From positions 1 through 64,000 of the forward strand of contig JBIKWB010000003.1 of the NCBI GenBank assembly GCA_044356555.1: a stretch of 64,000 nucleotides of DNA. Reading direction: 5' to 3'. The stretch is from Tous-C4FEB sp044356555 (GTDB lineage: Bacteria > Verrucomicrobiota > Verrucomicrobiia > Opitutales > Opitutaceae). The translations under genes and the position numbers were made by a program. Positions 26,911-35,853 of the stretch are shown here, one piece after another (the first letter of the stretch is position 1; the number at the start of each line of letters is the position of its first letter). Below the pieces are notes generated by a model. It had not been told where the DNA came from. It did not search any database and worked only from the letters and a program-made list of their open reading frames with translations.

Positions 26911-27527
26911 GGCGTTTTGATGTCCTTGAGCCCTAGCTTGATTTCAAGCTGCAGCCGGCCGGACTGAGCATTAGGGGTGAGGCCAGCCAAGGTAATCTCC
27001 CTGAAACGCTCCAGTAGGACAGTGTCCGCTTTTAACTGCTGAACATAATTAGATGCATGGCCTGCGGCGACGTCCGGCGTGCCCCTAACTGTGCCCCGGA
27101 GATTGAATCCGGTGTCCCTAAAATCCAATCCGTCGATCGCTACCGTGGGGGGCAAGGTTTCAGCGAGCCGCAACAAAACCTCCGAAAATACCGGCCTCGA
27201 ATTCACAAAAGCCTCCACTTCAGCGACCCGAGCCGCCTCCGCTTGGAATCTCTTGAACTGTCCCACCGCGGCGGTGCTCACCGAACGATCTCGGTCAATC
27301 TGCCTCTGCCAATCGGCGATTTGCCGCTTTAAGTCATAGAGCTGGTACTCGCGATACCCAAAGATAAATACCGCCACCAAAGCGATAACCACGGATATCC
27401 CGTTCGTGAAAAACGCCGTGCGCACGACCTTGATATCCGGCAACCGCTCAAAGTTGCGGAGGTCAGGGTGCCAAGCAGGCACGACCGGTGCCGTCACTTC
27501 ACTTTTTTTCTTCAGCCGGGATAGCAT
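26907..27527 (-). CDS. PilN-like inner-membrane pilus assembly protein
   Basis: This 206-residue protein has a cytosolic N-terminus (MLSRLKKKSEVTAPVVPAWHPDLRNFERLPD), one membrane helix (TNGISVVIALVAVFIFGYR), a coiled coil (YQLYDLKRQIADWQRQIDRD) and a periplasmic domain with the pattern LLRLAETLPPTVAIDGLDF seen in PilN/GspL-type proteins. It binds PilM with its N-terminus and PilO with its periplasmic part. It overlaps the pilM-like gene by 29 bases and the pilO-like gene by four. Confidence 0.8.
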   Translation of the reverse strand: MLSRLKKKSEVTAPVVPAWHPDLRNFERLPDIKVVRTAFFTNGISVVIALVAVFIFGYREYQLYDLKRQIADWQRQIDRDRSVSTAAVGQFKRFQAEAARVAEVEAFVNSRPVFSEVLLRLAETLPPTVAIDGLDFRDTGFNLRGTVRGTPDVAAGHASNYVQQLKADTVLLERFREITLAGLTPNAQSGRLQLEIKLGLKDIKTP

Positions 27528-28551
27528 GATCGGTGTTATAACGGGTCATCAAACTGAGGAGGCCGAACCAACGGGTTTCCTGCACGGTTTTGGCAACACT
27601 TTCGTTCAAAGTGATTTGGCGATTCATTAGCCAGCCAGCCGGCTCAATTCTCAAACTGGATATACCCAAACCGGTGGCGATCGCCGATTCGAGCCAGCCG
27701 AGTTTCGGCATGAGCTGCGTGCACAACACTTGTCCGACGGACTGACCCGTTTGGACTTCATAAAATCCGATCGATGACTGCAGCTCCTTCATCAATCGCT
27801 TCACCAACAGCGCGCCCATGCCAGTAAAATCAAACGTGTTTGAATAAAAAAGCCGGCGTGCCGCTTCCTCGTCCTTCAACCCAAGTTCTTTCTGAACAAC
27901 AGGGACCATCGAATCCAATCCCAGCGCGATCGGTCGGGAGGCCTCGACGCCGGCAGGGGTCACGATAAACGACTGGGTCGAGTCCAAGCCCACCTCTAGC
28001 ATTAGGGTCGGGATCTTTGCTTTGGTCCCCGCCAAATAATCCGCCAGAGCACCCAACACCGCCACGCTTCCAAGTTCGACCCGCTCCGGGTAAACTCCGC
28101 CGGCCAAAAGAGAGTCTTGCGCGGCGATCAAATCCTCCACGGGCAAACCACAGAACAACGCTTCTTTTTGCGAACCATTCGCCAAATCGTAGTCGACACC
28201 GTCGGTGGCATGGATCACCGCCACGACGTATTTCGAAGGATCGATTCTTAACTGCTGAGCCATGAGCTCATTGAGATACTCCGGCTCCTTCAATCGCTTG
28301 GGTTCCAGAGCTTGGCGTCGGATAACACGCTTTGCGGGATAGATACTTGCGTTCGCGTGCAAATAGCCCGTCGCCGATTTTTTCGGCTGCATGAGTTTAA
28401 CCATTTCAGCCAGCGCCGTCGGATCATTGGCCGGACATTCCCGAACTTCTTCGATCGTAAACGGCGCCGTCCCGGCTGAGGTGCGCGCCAGCATCACCGC
28501 GTGATCATTCGCGTCGATGAAATAGCTGCTGGATTTTTTCGAGAAAAACAT
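27499..28551 (-). CDS. PilM-like actin-fold ATPase of the pilus complex
   Basis: This 350-residue cytosolic protein is first in the operon. The start MFFSKKSSSYFIDANDHAVM, the segment VVAVIHATDGVDYDLANGS and PTLMLEVGLDSTQSFIVTPAGVEASRPIALG fit the actin-like ATPase fold of PilM, including a DxxxTxxxv phosphate-loop equivalent. PilM recruits the N-terminal peptide of PilN to the inner-membrane ring. It is more diverged than proteobacterial PilM, and the C-terminal part carries no known extra domain. The dyad at 28745-28773, nearly 200 bases upstream, may govern the operon. Confidence 0.75.
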   Translation of the reverse strand: MFFSKKSSSYFIDANDHAVMLARTSAGTAPFTIEEVRECPANDPTALAEMVKLMQPKKSATGYLHANASIYPAKRVIRRQALEPKRLKEPEYLNELMAQQLRIDPSKYVVAVIHATDGVDYDLANGSQKEALFCGLPVEDLIAAQDSLLAGGVYPERVELGSVAVLGALADYLAGTKAKIPTLMLEVGLDSTQSFIVTPAGVEASRPIALGLDSMVPVVQKELGLKDEEAARRLFYSNTFDFTGMGALLVKRLMKELQSSIGFYEVQTGQSVGQVLCTQLMPKLGWLESAIATGLGISSLRIEPAGWLMNRQITLNESVAKTVQETRWFGLLSLMTRYNTDHAIPAEEKK

Positions 28552-29025
28552 GCGGGCAAAAAATTATCGGAAGTAACAGGTTTCCCACGCTTCGATCTCC
28601 AAACCGCCAAAAAAGCAATCGGATTGCAGAACGTTGCCCTCAGAAAGCCCGGGTGAAGGTCTCGCAAAACCCATTGATTACAAGCTCATTTCTAAACGTC
28701 GCGCTAACATCATTTGTCTAGATATCGACTCATCTGTCATTTTATTGACTAAATTCTTCAGAATTTACGTCAAAGCCGAGTAGGCAGCCACCAGTCATTC
28801 CCCGCCCGAGATTTCGTTTGGTGGTCATAGGAAGCGCTTCACGCCCCCGGCCCTTTTCTGACTCAGCCACCGCGCACCAACCAAGGCCGAGCAAGACTCT
28901 CCCCAGAATACACCTCCGCCAGTCGGAACCGGTTCGATTTGCTGATCCAACCTTCAAACTTCGAGCCGCAGCTTATCGCCAGAATCCTAGGAGCGTAGAT
29001 CGGCCGAAGCCCGATTTACGGACAT
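28552..29025. other. Gene-free stretch upstream of the pilM operon
   Basis: No gene is supported here. The region 28680-28775 is notably AT-rich for this genome and carries the dyad at 28745-28773. Small ORFs on both strands (28742-28957, 28818-29027) lack protein-like composition. The pilM-operon promoter should lie in this stretch, but no clear -35/-10 pair was found. Confidence 0.5.
28745..28773. promoter_or_regulatory. Imperfect 29-bp palindrome, candidate operator
   Basis: TTGACTAAATTCT, TC, AGAATTTACGTCAA: the inner 7-bp arms AAATTCT/AGAATTT are perfect and the outer TTGAC/GTCAA also pair, with one extra base on the right. It sits in an AT-rich island about 195 bases upstream of the pilM-like start. 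Confidence 0.4.
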
Positions 29026-29055
29026 AAAAAACCCGCCACGAATCTGAGGCGGGTT
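29026..29055 (-). terminator. Rho-independent terminator of the bS22-like gene
   Basis: On the minus strand AACCCGCC, ten-base loop, GGCGGGTT is followed by a run of T. It lies about 40 bases past the stop of the 33-codon gene and probably ends the addB-addA-bS22 transcript. Confidence 0.85.
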
Positions 29056-29096
29056 GGAAATCTATGGGCGTTCGCTCGAAGCGAACCGTCCGATCC

Positions 29097-29198
29097 TTAC
29101 TGCTGCCACGAACGCTTCTTATGGCGATGGGACTTCAAACGCTTGCGGCGCTTGTGCTTGTTCATCTTTAAACGACGTTTCTTTTTCAGATTGCCCAT
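29097..29198 (-). CDS. bS22/AURKAIP1-COX24-type small ribosomal protein, 33 residues
   Basis: This is a very short, extremely basic protein: MGNLKKKRRLKMNKHKRRKR followed by LKSHRHKKRSWQQ. The pattern KKRRxKMxKHKRRKRxKxxRHKKR is that of the AURKAIP1/COX24 domain, found in the mitochondrial small subunit and in bacterial protein bS22 of mycobacteria and others. It would bind 16S rRNA in the small subunit. The assignment is strengthened by the strong terminator directly after it and by rpsT at the head of the same gene group. It begins 72 bases after the AddA-like stop. Confidence 0.82.
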   Translation of the reverse strand: MGNLKKKRRLKMNKHKRRKRLKSHRHKKRSWQQ

Positions 29199-29270
29199 GG
29201 TGCTTGAGAGTTGGTGAGGGTCCAACGTGTAAGTGCCATTCCCGCCTGTAAAGCCCGAAGTTATTAAGTT

Positions 29271-32200
29271 TCATGGCCCCTCCCAAGGAATAGGGGTCGT
29301 GCAACGTAGCCGGGTAAAGACCACCTTGCAGTGGATGCGCGAGATCTCGATTTGGGTAAGCGTCGCGACGACGCGACGATACAGATTTAGTTGGGCCGTA
29401 TGCTTATCGGCCGCACTTCTGATCGCAGCCTCGCCCGATATCCGATCAGTTTTAAAATCAACCACCGTTGCTTCAACCGCTTGGCCATCGGAACTTCTTT
29501 TGACGACCACCCGGTCGAAGACGCCCGATATCCACTCGCCGTCGAGCACCACCTCAAACGGTCGCTCGCGCCACACTTCAACCACGGATTTTTCTATGCC
29601 GGGAGAACTCGGTTCGACCCAAATTTCGGCCAAGCCCGGCGCCGAAAGACATGCCACCGCTTCGTCCGTTGCCTCATCCGGGCCGAGTCTGGCCCGCCAA
29701 TCCGCCGCCTTGTCCGCGATGCGTGAAGGCAATATCCATTCGATTTCCGCAAATCGCTCATGCACCGCCGTGCCGAAATCGGCCGACCGTCCCCGAGTCA
29801 GCTCAAACAACAACGCACCGTTTAACTCACTCTGTTTGATCGCCGACGGAGTTCGAGTGAGCCGCCTCACCCGCCGCGAGAAGGGCCCCGTCGCATCGCC
29901 CCGGTCGACAGCCTCGGCAACAGGCCCGCCCGCAGCTTCGATAGACTCGAACCAACGCGCATCTCCATGGCTCCACGTTTCGCCCAACGCATCCCGCAAA
30001 AGCCGGGTAAAGTTCAACGACGTCGATTTCGCCGGCACCGGCTCGATAATCAGATACATCGCCCGTTTCGCCCGGGTCATTGCAACGTAGAGCAGACACA
30101 GATTTTCATAAGCCGCCGCGCTTTCGTCTTCGAGCACCTGCGCCGCCAGCACCGTATCCCGCTCCGCAAAAATCTTGGCCGGCAATTCAAACACCCACTC
30201 CACGGTCCGCTCGTTCGTGCGTTTCACCGCCATCCCGTCGCGCCGCGTCGCGAGTTTCTTGCCTTCGATATCGGGCAAAATCACCAGGTCGAAGCCCAGG
30301 CCTTTCGCTTTGTGCACCGTCATCACCCGCACGACCCCGGCCAAATCCGTATCCCGTACCACATGGCGCTCCGCAAAGTCCAGAAACTCGGCCACATCGC
30401 GGCTCCCGCCCTCGTCGAACCGCTCGGCCGCCGCCACCAAACGCCGCCCCCGGTCGACGCTAAATCCATCTCCTTCGACCACGCTCGCGAGTCGCCGCAA
30501 CCACTGCTCGAACGTCCGGGCAAAGCCACGATCATGAATCTCGCCCAGGATTCGCGCCGTCAATTCGTCGCGCCCCTGAATTCCCTCCGCGGCCAACACC
30601 GGTTCGAGCGGTGTCATCCGCACCAACTCCCGCGCCGCCGTATCACCGGGAAACGCGGCTACGCGCACCAGCGCCAACAGCGCTGTCGTCAGCGGATTGT
30701 CCGTCGCTACCCGCAAATCGCTTTCCGCGACCGCCCCCATTCCGCCTTCCCGCCGCAGATAATCCGCCAAGGCCGTCGCCGTCGCGTTCTTTTGCACCAA
30801 CACCGCTACGTCAAGCCCGCGCCGCGCCGGCTCAACTTCACGCAGGATCCGCAAGGTCTCGGCAAATCGCCCGGCTTCGTCGGGCGCTTCGCGCACGGTC
30901 GCATAGCCCCCTAACTGCGGTTTCGCGCTTACGTGCGCGCGCCACTCACCCGTCCACAGTGCGGCGGCCGCTGGCGGCACCAACTCCTCCAGCACCGCCT
31001 CGGCTCCGAACACGCGATTCACCAGTTCGATCACGGCCGGACCGGATCGCCATGACTGGTCCAAACGCCGCTCTGTGATCGTCCCCGCATTGATCCGGTT
31101 ATAATGGAGGAAAATCTCCCGAAACAGCAGGGGGTCTCCCCCTCGCCACGCGAAAATCGCCTGCTTGACGTCGCCCACGTAAAACAAACTCCGCCGTCCC
31201 TCCGGGTCCTGCACGGCCTCGTCGATCAGATTTCGCAACACGCTCCATTGCTCCGCGCTCGTATCCTGAAACTCATCCAACAGCCAATGATCATACCGGG
31301 CATCGAGCCGCCAATCGATCATCAACCGCGCCTCCTGCGTCTCGTCATCGGGGTGACTTGAGAGCCGCGGCGCACCGCCGCCCGGCAACAGCCGCCGCAA
31401 CACATCCGCGAATGTCAGTCGTCCCGCCCGCCGCACCGCGCCGTCGTAACTGTGCTCATAGCCGCGCAACACGGCAAAAATCCCGCGCGTCATCTCCAGT
31501 CGCCGCGCCAGTTCCATTCCCATGATGCCCGCTACCACCGCCCGCAACGCGTCGCGGGCCGCTACGGCGAGCGCCACCCGCTTCCGCTCGACCACGATCT
31601 CCTCCAGTTTTGGCCAAGCCTCAAAAGCATTCTTCACAAGATATTCGACCGGCTTTGGCAGCATCGCCCCGGGCGACCATTCGTCCAGCGCCGCAAAGAA
31701 ATCGTCGATCCGCACCCGTTGCTTCTCGTTCAACTCCATCTCTCCCATCGCCGTTTTCAGGTCCCGTGCCGCCGTCTCCACGACTTTCGCCGCCATCGGC
31801 CACTCGCAACCCTCCGGCCAGATTCGACCGGGATTTCCCCACTGCGCTTCGTTGGGCGCCGCTAAAAATGTCTCGCCGTGTTCGTCCAGAAATCCGTCGA
31901 GCACGCTCGCCAGTCGTTTCTCTTCCACGCCAAACGTCGCCCGCTTAAACGCCTCGATAAACTCCCGCTGCGCCGCATCCGGCTCCCCGGCCGCCGTGAA
32001 CATCCGCCGCAAGACCCGCCGCCGTTCCCGCCGCGCCGTCGCGTCGTCCAAGATTTGAAACTCTCCGTCGAGTCCCAGTTCCCGGGGAAACGCTTGCACC
32101 ACCCGCGCGAAGAAACCGTCCAGCGTGCCCAGGTTCAGCCGCGGCATCGCCGTCACCACCTCGCGCAACATCCGCAAGAAATCGGCCGAGCCGTTTTCCG

Positions 32201-32435
32201 GCCGCCCGATTTCTTTCGCCAATTGCCGCGCAAACGCCGGCTCCGTCGCCGCTCGCGCCAGCTTCTTCAAGATCTCGTCAAAAAATTCTCCGGCCGCCTT
32301 CCGCGTAAACGTCAACGCCACGATCCGCTCCGGCGCCGCCCCGTGCGCGAGCAATTGCACGAAACGATGCGTGAGCGCATAGGTTTTCCCCGATCCCGCC
32401 GACGCCAGAATCATCTCGTGGCCGATCTGCTTCAC
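29271..32435 (-). CDS. addA: AddA-like UvrD-family helicase with C-terminal nuclease
   Basis: This 1054-residue protein is the helicase-nuclease subunit of an AddAB-type recombination complex, which processes DNA double-strand breaks. The GTG at 32435 overlaps the stop of the upstream partner (GTGA). Landmarks: Walker A ASAGSGKT (about residues 11-18), motif Ia LTFTRKAAGEF, Walker B WLLDEFQDTS, motif III YVGDVKQAIFAWRGGDP, motif V VMTVHKAKGLGFD, and motif VI LLYVAMTRAKR. The C-terminal PD-(D/E)XK nuclease shows GVFDRVV and VVDFKTDR, with a Gln and Tyr in HTAQLNLYRR. All needed motifs appear intact. Confidence 0.9.
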   Translation of the reverse strand: MKQIGHEMILASAGSGKTYALTHRFVQLLAHGAAPERIVALTFTRKAAGEFFDEILKKLARAATEPAFARQLAKEIGRPENGSADFLRMLREVVTAMPRLNLGTLDGFFARVVQAFPRELGLDGEFQILDDATARRERRRVLRRMFTAAGEPDAAQREFIEAFKRATFGVEEKRLASVLDGFLDEHGETFLAAPNEAQWGNPGRIWPEGCEWPMAAKVVETAARDLKTAMGEMELNEKQRVRIDDFFAALDEWSPGAMLPKPVEYLVKNAFEAWPKLEEIVVERKRVALAVAARDALRAVVAGIMGMELARRLEMTRGIFAVLRGYEHSYDGAVRRAGRLTFADVLRRLLPGGGAPRLSSHPDDETQEARLMIDWRLDARYDHWLLDEFQDTSAEQWSVLRNLIDEAVQDPEGRRSLFYVGDVKQAIFAWRGGDPLLFREIFLHYNRINAGTITERRLDQSWRSGPAVIELVNRVFGAEAVLEELVPPAAAALWTGEWRAHVSAKPQLGGYATVREAPDEAGRFAETLRILREVEPARRGLDVAVLVQKNATATALADYLRREGGMGAVAESDLRVATDNPLTTALLALVRVAAFPGDTAARELVRMTPLEPVLAAEGIQGRDELTARILGEIHDRGFARTFEQWLRRLASVVEGDGFSVDRGRRLVAAAERFDEGGSRDVAEFLDFAERHVVRDTDLAGVVRVMTVHKAKGLGFDLVILPDIEGKKLATRRDGMAVKRTNERTVEWVFELPAKIFAERDTVLAAQVLEDESAAAYENLCLLYVAMTRAKRAMYLIIEPVPAKSTSLNFTRLLRDALGETWSHGDARWFESIEAAGGPVAEAVDRGDATGPFSRRVRRLTRTPSAIKQSELNGALLFELTRGRSADFGTAVHERFAEIEWILPSRIADKAADWRARLGPDEATDEAVACLSAPGLAEIWVEPSSPGIEKSVVEVWRERPFEVVLDGEWISGVFDRVVVKRSSDGQAVEATVVDFKTDRISGEAAIRSAADKHTAQLNLYRRVVATLTQIEISRIHCKVVFTRLRCTTPIPWEGP

Positions 32436-35272
32436 GTCGTTTCCTCCCAATCGATGCTGGCCGCCGCCCCGTGATGAAAGAGATCGGCAAACTCATCCCA
32501 TTCCGCCGCGCGGCCCGACTTCTCCTGCGGCGGCCAAAACTCTTCCGCCACCACCGCCGTCACCACGCCCAACGCGCAACGCTCGGCTGCCGCTTGGGTC
32601 TCCCGCGAGTAATTCGGCCAGAGGGAAACCCGCGTTTCCCCGACCGCTTTCGGCAGCAGAAAATAACCGGCCGCAACCTCATCGCCAAACTCCGCCGCTA
32701 CCGCCCGCCGGTAAAGCGGCAGTTGCAGGTCCACCCACATCTGCGTTTTCCCATCCTCGCCCGTCCACCGCATCCACTCCGCCCGCTCGGCGTCGTCGTC
32801 CGCCCGAGCCGAACGCGTGTGCGCTGCGGCCGGTTCGACCGTCTTGTCGCCCGTCTTGTAGTCCAGCACCCGCACGCGTCCGTCGCGATGCCGGTCGATA
32901 CGATCGATTTTCCCACTCACCGTGAGCCCACCCAGCGGAAATTCAAATTTCCACTCCACCCGCTCCGTCCGCCATCCGTCCTGCCGTTCCCGCGCCTCCG
33001 TTTCCGCCGCCGCCCGCAGGCGTTGCCGCGCCGATTCAAACTGCACCACCAAGGGCAGCGTCAGTTCTCCCCCAAACCGTTGCCGGGCCGCCCGCTCAAA
33101 TTGCTCCAACAAGAAATCCCGCAGGACCGCCGGATCTGTGCACTCGCGCAGCGCCGTGGCCTCACCGAGACACTGCAACGCCTCGTGCAACAACGTGCCA
33201 AAATCCCCCGCGTTCAACTCGGCCTTCCCCGGCTCGACCGTGGTCATTTTCAGTCCGTGTTTGAGATAAAAACGAAACGGACACGCCAACCAGTCCCGCA
33301 GCGCCGTCACCGACAACCGCCGCAATTTCACCCCCCGCCGCGGTTTTAAACGCCACGCCCGCGCCCACGGCGGCCCCGGCCGCGCCACCGCCACCGGCCC
33401 AAAGAGTTTGGCCACCCGCGTCGGCAACTCCTCATCCTTGCAACTCAACAACAGCCGCGAGGGCCGCAAGGGATCCCCCGCCGCCGAAGTCTTACCAAAG
33501 ACCACCTCAAGCCGGCCGCGGCCTTCGGACCGGGCCGCCGCGATCGCCGCGAAAAAATAAGCGTCACACGCCAACCGCTCCGCATTCCGCTTGAGGCCCA
33601 ATCGCTCCCGCAACGTCTCCGGCAGGTAGGCATCGCCGACGATCGCCGAAGGCACCCGACCTTCGTTACAGCCCGCCACGATCAAGTGCGGCGCATCGTC
33701 CCAAAGCACCTCGAGCCAGCCCAACAAATCCACCGCGCCCGCCGTCCGCTCCGCCGTGCTCACTTCGCCGGCCAGCTCTTCCAGCGCCAGCTCCCACGCC
33801 TCGGCCAACCCGAGCTGCACCGCGCCGCCCGCCGCCAAGGCCCGCCCGATCTCCTTGAGTTTCGCCATCCACACCTCGGCCGACTGCGCCAACGGCCCGG
33901 CCGCATCAAGGGACCGCGCCGAAAAAATCTCCGCTAAAGCCCCGGCCGCATTCGCCGGAAACTCACCCGCCAAAAGCGTGGCTCGCAACGCGGCCACATC
34001 CGCCAGAGCCCGCGCGACCGCCGGATAATGCTCCGCGTGCACCCGGGCCGCATCAAGCGTCGGCGGCAAGTGCCGCGCCGCCAGTTGATCGAGTTCCGCC
34101 AAAAGTTCGGCCGGAGAAAATCGCGACCCGCCGCCGGACCGCCGCCCCAACCACGCCCAGACATCCGGGCAGCGCAGCAACCCGGCCACCGTTTCAAAAG
34201 CCGGTTCCGCCACCAAAGCCGCCACCGCGGCCAGCAAGGGATAAAGCCCGTCGTGACGGCGCGACCGACCTTCGGGATTAAACGCCGCGATTCCGACCCG
34301 TTCCAACGCATTCTCCAGCACCGGCAACAATTCCGGATCGGCGATTCCGATCCCGAGCGCCGCTCCCGGTTCGTCGTAGGCCCGGGCCTTCGCCGTGATC
34401 CACGCCGCTTGCTCCGCCGGGTCGGCGCACAAATGAACGCTGCGCTCGAAATCCGGCACGACCAACTCCCGCCGCGCCCATGCCCCTGCGCGCGGTCGCC
34501 CCCAATCGTCGAACATCTCCGACTCGGCCGCAGGCGCATACACCACGACTTCGACCGGAATCGCCGCCGCATGAATGGCCAACGCCAAGATCGCCAGCGG
34601 CAGCGGATCGGGCGTTCCGATCATCACGATCCGCGTCACGCCGGGCATCAACGAAGGCTCGCGGGCGGCCAGAATTCTCGCCGCCGCACCATCCCGCAAC
34701 CCGCGCGCCGCCAGCAAAACCTCAAGCCGCCGCTCCAGCTCCCCGAGCTCTCCCCACCGCGCCGACTCCGGACAATCCTCGCCAGCCCGCGCTCTCACGT
34801 CCGCCAGCCGCAATCCACCTTCGGCCAACGTCGCCTGTAAAAGAGCCAGTTCAGCCGCCCAGCGCCGCGCCCAGGCAAAATCCCGCGTCGGCGGCTCGAA
34901 GGGCAACAAGGCGGGAAACTCCTCCGGTCGCACTCCGCGCACGACCTCCGTCCAAGCCAGCAGCGACTCCAAGCGCGTCGCCGTGCCTGCTGTCATCCCC
35001 TGCGAGATGAACGATTCCGGCGTCACCACCCTCGGGGGAAAAACCGCCTGGCCTGCCTCCGCCGCGTGTTCCGCCAGCGCCTCCCGCAAACGGCGCCCCG
35101 CCTGCCGCGTCGGCACCACCACCAGCCAGCGCGCAAGATCCAGGGGGCCGGTCCCACTCCAATCCCGCGCCAACCACGCCACGGCTTGGGGCAACAACGG
35201 CCGGTCCCACGGCAGAAAATGGCGGCTAACGTTGGCGGGGAGAGGCGACACGGCGAGGACCCGCATCAACAT
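32432..35272 (-). CDS. AddB-like PD-(D/E)XK nuclease, recombination partner of AddA
   Basis: This 946-residue protein starts at the ATG at 35272 (MLMRVLAVSPLPANVSRHFL); the open frame upstream crosses rpsT in another frame and is not real. The N-terminal half is the inactive helicase-like scaffold (RWLVVVPTRQAGRRLREALAEHA). The C-terminal nuclease shows SVTALRDWLACPFRFYLKHG, GKIDRIDRH and VRVLDYKTGDK, with PLYRRAV after it. The four-cysteine iron-sulfur staple of classical AddB is not apparent: only the Cys in LACPF is in a matching place. No Walker A motif is seen. It is coupled to the AddA-like gene by a four-base overlap. Confidence 0.82.
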   Translation of the reverse strand: MLMRVLAVSPLPANVSRHFLPWDRPLLPQAVAWLARDWSGTGPLDLARWLVVVPTRQAGRRLREALAEHAAEAGQAVFPPRVVTPESFISQGMTAGTATRLESLLAWTEVVRGVRPEEFPALLPFEPPTRDFAWARRWAAELALLQATLAEGGLRLADVRARAGEDCPESARWGELGELERRLEVLLAARGLRDGAAARILAAREPSLMPGVTRIVMIGTPDPLPLAILALAIHAAAIPVEVVVYAPAAESEMFDDWGRPRAGAWARRELVVPDFERSVHLCADPAEQAAWITAKARAYDEPGAALGIGIADPELLPVLENALERVGIAAFNPEGRSRRHDGLYPLLAAVAALVAEPAFETVAGLLRCPDVWAWLGRRSGGGSRFSPAELLAELDQLAARHLPPTLDAARVHAEHYPAVARALADVAALRATLLAGEFPANAAGALAEIFSARSLDAAGPLAQSAEVWMAKLKEIGRALAAGGAVQLGLAEAWELALEELAGEVSTAERTAGAVDLLGWLEVLWDDAPHLIVAGCNEGRVPSAIVGDAYLPETLRERLGLKRNAERLACDAYFFAAIAAARSEGRGRLEVVFGKTSAAGDPLRPSRLLLSCKDEELPTRVAKLFGPVAVARPGPPWARAWRLKPRRGVKLRRLSVTALRDWLACPFRFYLKHGLKMTTVEPGKAELNAGDFGTLLHEALQCLGEATALRECTDPAVLRDFLLEQFERAARQRFGGELTLPLVVQFESARQRLRAAAETEARERQDGWRTERVEWKFEFPLGGLTVSGKIDRIDRHRDGRVRVLDYKTGDKTVEPAAAHTRSARADDDAERAEWMRWTGEDGKTQMWVDLQLPLYRRAVAAEFGDEVAAGYFLLPKAVGETRVSLWPNYSRETQAAAERCALGVVTAVVAEEFWPPQEKSGRAAEWDEFADLFHHGAAASIDWEETT

Positions 35273-35331
35273 GGCCCGAGCCGCGAAGTTCAAATCCGTT
35301 TCGCAGGAATCGTCCGCTGACCTTGAAAAAC

Positions 35332-35362
35332 AAAAAACCCCGGAGCCAAAAGGCACCAGGGT
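35332..35362 (-). terminator. Rho-independent terminator after rpsT
   Basis: On the minus strand ACCCTGGTGCC, loop TTTT, GGCTCCGGGGT is followed by TTTTTG. The 11-bp stem has one mismatch and one G-U pair. It lies about 40 bases past the rpsT stop and separates it from the AddB-like gene. Confidence 0.8.
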
Positions 35363-35403
35363 CGGATGAAGCAAACCGGCCGGAGCGGGCGCGGTCGCGA
35401 GGT

Positions 35404-35670
35404 TTACGCCTGCTTGGCGAGCACGTATTTGGCGACGTGGGCCTTGGCGCGGCTGGCCGCGTTGCGGTGCACGACCCCGGACTTGATCGCCTTGTCCATC
35501 GCCGAGGCATACTTCGCGCCGGCAGCCTTGGCGGTGACCATATCCTTCGCGACGACAGCCGCATCGAACTTCTTGCGCAAGGTCTTGATGGCAGTCTTGG
35601 TGCCGCGATTCCGGGTGGTGAGACGAGCGGCCTTGCGGGCGGCTTTCATTGCAGATTTGGTGTTGGCCAT
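35404..35670 (-). CDS. rpsT: 30S ribosomal protein S20
   Basis: This 88-residue basic protein starts MANTKSAMKAARKAARLTTR and contains KTAIKTLRKKFD, AKYASAMDKAIKSGVVHRNAASRAKAHVAKYV. Length and pattern match bacterial S20, which binds the 5' domain of 16S rRNA during small-subunit assembly. It is followed by its own terminator and then by the addB-like gene. The promoter lies in 35671-35853, shared with the divergent pilin-like genes. Confidence 0.96.
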   Translation of the reverse strand: MANTKSAMKAARKAARLTTRNRGTKTAIKTLRKKFDAAVVAKDMVTAKAAGAKYASAMDKAIKSGVVHRNAASRAKAHVAKYVLAKQA

Positions 35671-35775
35671 GGTCGTAGGAGAGTTTTAAGCCGGCCAAAG
35701 ACTCAAACGCCCGCCGGAGAGTCAAGGGTTTTGTCGAGCCGGAAATGCAGGCCGCCCCGGCCTCCAGAGCCGTTT

Positions 35776-35795
35776 GGCCCTAGTGGGGTAGGGCC
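35776..35795. promoter_or_regulatory. Inverted repeat between rpsT and the pilin-like genes
   Basis: GGCCCTA, six-base spacer, TAGGGCC (7-bp perfect arms) sits in the divergent intergenic region. It could be an operator for either side. No T-run follows, so termination is not suggested. Confidence 0.3.
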
Positions 35796-35853
35796 CATTT
35801 TCCAGTGGCGCTTTCCTGTCAGCTTCCCAAGTTCCCCGTTGCCGCGCCTCACC

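Noticed and set aside
28818..29027. Small ORFs on both strands in the pilM upstream region
   Set aside because: Overlapping frames with unbalanced composition, no family match and no ribosome-binding context; one runs into the terminator.
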